Shown here one piece after another: positions 5,362-7,388 of a stretch of DNA of 7,388 bases. Below the pieces are notes generated by a model. That model was not told the DNA's origin and did no database searches. It saw only the letters and a program-made list of their open reading frames with translations. The DNA is taken from positions 23,506 through 30,893 of the forward strand of contig FR889425.1 of the NCBI GenBank assembly GCA_000432895.1, given 5' to 3'. The stretch comes from Firmicutes bacterium CAG:449 (GTDB lineage: Bacteria; Bacillota_I; Bacilli_A; RFN20; CAG-449). The translations under genes and the position numbers were made by a program. Each line of letters begins with the position of its first letter. Positions within the stretch are counted from its first letter, which is position 1.

Positions 5362-5934
5362 ATGAATTATCCTAATGGAACTGTTGTCATAGAAAAAAAA
5401 GAAGAAAAGATTACTACTTTTGCAAATCGAGGAATGGATTTTGAAAAAGCAGTAAATTCAACGAATCTTTTTTATGATGACCAAAAAAGAGCGATAATTA
5501 CTAAAAGGCCAACCCCTATCCACATCGTTAAAGTTGATTATCAAGATCATTGCCGAATAAAAGATGCATATTTTGAAAAACAATCCACGGCAGATTATAA
5601 TGGTGTTTATCGTGGTAAATACATTGATTTTGAATGTAAAGAAACTAAATCAAAAACATCACTATCTTTCCACAATATTGCCCCCCATCAAATTGAACAT
5701 CTTAAAAAAGTTAATTACCATGGAGGAATTGCATTTTTTCTAATTTACTTTGTTACCCTTCAAGAAGTATATTTACTCGACTCAAAAATCATCATTGATA
5801 GATTTTATGGTGAAAAAAGATCCATATCACTTAATGATATTAAACAATATGGCTTTCTCGTTGAACAAGGCTTTATTCCACGTTTAAAATATTTAGACGT
5901 AGTTGATAAGGTCTATTTTAATGAAAATATTTAA
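5362..5934 (+). CDS. recU: Holliday junction resolvase RecU
   Basis: RecU cuts four-way DNA junctions in recombination and chromosome segregation and, in B. subtilis, also modulates RecA. The 190-residue protein (about 206 in B. subtilis) starts with the family's NYPNG, then has NRGMDFE (22-28), KRPTPIHIVKVDY (48-60) and the active-site block TADYNGVYRGKYIDFECKET. D78, E91 and K93 keep the D-x12-E-x-K spacing of the PD-(D/E)XK active site (D88, E101 and K103 in B. subtilis, from memory). APHQIEHL follows. A perfect AAAGGAGG lies only three bases before ATG 5362, a tight spacing, but the N-terminal match supports this start. The PBP gene overlaps its last 14 bases, the usual recU-ponA coupling in Bacilli, linking junction resolution with wall synthesis. 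Confidence 0.96.
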   Translation: MNYPNGTVVIEKKEEKITTFANRGMDFEKAVNSTNLFYDDQKRAIITKRPTPIHIVKVDYQDHCRIKDAYFEKQSTADYNGVYRGKYIDFECKETKSKTSLSFHNIAPHQIEHLKKVNYHGGIAFFLIYFVTLQEVYLLDSKIIIDRFYGEKRSISLNDIKQYGFLVEQGFIPRLKYLDVVDKVYFNENI

Positions 5935-7388
5935 AAACATAATCTTTACTTTTTGTTTAATTTTTATTTTTTTAATAAGTGGATTATCTATCTACTCTTT
6001 TTTTGCAATCAAAGATTTAACCTCTCCTCAAATAAATAGAATTGATGAAAAAGTATATACGAAAATATATGATAATTCTTCTCGATTAATTGAAACTTTA
6101 GGAGAAAACAAGAACAAATTTGTTTCTTATGATGAACTGCCACCTTTACTAATCAAAGCCCTAATCAGCATTGAAGATAATGAATTTTTTTATCATAATG
6201 GAATTAATTATAATAGAATTATAAAATCATTATTCAATAATATTTTTTCTTCTTCTAAACAAGGTGGATCGACAATTACGCAACAACTAGTTAAAAATCT
6301 TGTTTTAACTAATGAACAAACACTAAAAAGAAAAATTCAAGAAGCTTATTTAGCTTCTTTATTAGAACAAAAATTAACTAAAGAAGAAATTTTAGAATTT
6401 TATTTTAATGAAATATATTTTGAGCCCACTATACCAGGAATTTCTTATGCTGCTAAAAGATTTTTTAATAAAGAGGTCTCGTTACTTTCTCTACCTGAAT
6501 GTGCTTTATTAGTAGGACTAGTTAAATCACCTTCATATTATAATCCTTTTAATCATCCTACTAGAGCTAATGAAAGAAAAAATCTTGTTTTATTAACAAT
6601 GAAAAAAAATAATTATATTACTTTAGAGCAATATAATAATGCTATAAAAAAAGATGTTTCTTCTTTCATCATTGAAAAAGGTTCTTTTTATCAAAAGGAA
6701 AATTATGCTTATCAAGCATACTTAGATATTGTTTATAGTGAAATTAAAAAATTAACTTCATTAAATCCATTTTCTATTCCTTTAGAAATAGAAACTTATC
6801 TTGATACCTCATTACAATCATATTTAGATAATATTCAAAAAGGAAGCAATTTTAAGTTTATTGATGATAATCAACAAATTGCTTCATGCATAATTAACAA
6901 TAATGATGCTTCTATTTTAGGAGTAATTGGGGGAAGAAATTATGATGGCATGCTTCTTTATAATCGAGCATATCAAATGTTAAGACAACCAGCTTCAACA
7001 ATGAAACCAATTTTCACTTATCTTCTAGCAATAGAATATTTATCTTTTAATGAATATACTTTAATTGAAGATAAACCTTATACATATAAAAATACTAATA
7101 TTACTGTACAAAATGCTGATAAAAAATATTTAGGAATGATTCCTTTAGTCGAAGCTATTGGTTATTCAAGAAACACTTCTACTTTATACACTTTAGAAAA
7201 AGTAATTAATAAAATTGGTCAAGAAAAATGTATAGACTATTTAAAAAATATTAATTTAATGGATGAAGGTGAATTTGCTTTACCTTACGCAATAGGTGGG
7301 ATGAAATATGGAGTTTCCTTAGTAAATCTTGCTGGTGCGTATTCTCTTCTTCCTCGAAATGGAAATTATTTAACACCTTCAACAATCA
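5921..7388 (+). CDS. ponA: Class A penicillin-binding protein, N-terminal part (runs off the right edge)
   Basis: This is a bifunctional peptidoglycan glycosyltransferase/transpeptidase. About 489 codons are visible. A six-residue cytoplasmic tail (MKIFKN) precedes a membrane anchor at about 7-30. The GT51 domain has the catalytic E85 in EDNEFFYHNG, GGSTITQQ (115-122), KRKIQEA (136-142) and KEEILEFYFNEIYF (154-167). The transpeptidase domain has the SxxK motif STMK with the nucleophile S359, and the SxN motif SRN at 416-418. The KTG motif and any C-terminal extension lie outside the window. The start overlaps the recU end by 14 bases, with AAGG about nine bases upstream. The location after recU supports ponA (PBP1). 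The tail lacks the Arg-rich GpsB-binding motif known from B. subtilis PBP1. Confidence 0.95.
   Translation, partial: MKIFKNIIFTFCLIFIFLISGLSIYSFFAIKDLTSPQINRIDEKVYTKIYDNSSRLIETLGENKNKFVSYDELPPLLIKALISIEDNEFFYHNGINYNRIIKSLFNNIFSSSKQGGSTITQQLVKNLVLTNEQTLKRKIQEAYLASLLEQKLTKEEILEFYFNEIYFEPTIPGISYAAKRFFNKEVSLLSLPECALLVGLVKSPSYYNPFNHPTRANERKNLVLLTMKKNNYITLEQYNNAIKKDVSSFIIEKGSFYQKENYAYQAYLDIVYSEIKKLTSLNPFSIPLEIETYLDTSLQSYLDNIQKGSNFKFIDDNQQIASCIINNNDASILGVIGGRNYDGMLLYNRAYQMLRQPASTMKPIFTYLLAIEYLSFNEYTLIEDKPYTYKNTNITVQNADKKYLGMIPLVEAIGYSRNTSTLYTLEKVINKIGQEKCIDYLKNINLMDEGEFALPYAIGGMKYGVSLVNLAGAYSLLPRNGNYLTPSTI

Noticed and set aside
5325..5375. A 16-codon frame (MKKLTLALLKEEYELS) overlapping the recU start, a possible leader peptide
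   Set aside because: It has no good Shine-Dalgarno and its end merely reads through the recU ribosome binding site. Nothing beyond its position suggests translation.

Overview
The window is chromosomal core sequence from a strongly A+T-rich, low-GC Gram-positive bacterium. Every gene with a firm assignment is a Bacillota housekeeping gene: RNase Y, RecA, the CinA C-terminal domain, PgsA, B-type RNase P RNA, GpsB, RecU and a class A penicillin-binding protein. GpsB, RecU and the class A PBP point to a walled cell of the Bacilli sense, so a wall-less Mycoplasma is unlikely. The extreme AT bias, short proteins and compact RNase P RNA suggest a streamlined Bacilli lineage, such as an uncultured relative of Erysipelotrichales or RF39. 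That placement is inference. Tryptophan is encoded by TGG where I checked it, and none of the seven visible stop codons is TGA.

Layout. From the left edge to about 4480 everything lies on the minus strand. In transcription order this is a cysteine-rich DUF11-like protein (4481-4023), gpsB (3915-3541), rnpB (about 3536-3199), pgsA (3174-2578), cinA (2577-2125), recA (2079-1084) and rny (799 to beyond the left edge). The stretch from gpsB to recA is packed like one transcription unit. It has a good promoter in front of gpsB (TTGAAT-17-TATAAT), gaps of 4 nt (gpsB-rnpB), 24 nt (rnpB-pgsA) and 0 nt (pgsA-cinA), and an intrinsic terminator directly after recA. rny has its own extended -10 promoter and a leader of about 180 nt. 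Rightward from 4588 runs a second operon: a DEDDh 3'-5' exonuclease, recU and a class A PBP (ponA-like) that leaves the window on the right.

How the genes fit together. The left block joins DNA repair (recA), RNA turnover and tRNA maturation (rny, rnpB), phospholipid synthesis (pgsA) and cell-wall/division coordination (gpsB). The right block joins recombination (recU) and wall synthesis (ponA), the usual Bacilli pairing, preceded by an exonuclease. In Bacillus subtilis, as I recall, the pgsA-cinA-recA-rny group and the gpsB-rnpB/recU-ponA group lie in different chromosomal regions; here they are fused with rnpB at the junction.

The least ordinary items are the 152-residue protein with 25 cysteines in clusters around a DUF11-like core, the exonuclease gene whose promoter predicts a leaderless mRNA, and the structural RNA wedged between two coding genes. 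I see no CRISPR array, insertion sequence, tRNA, phage gene or obvious defence system.
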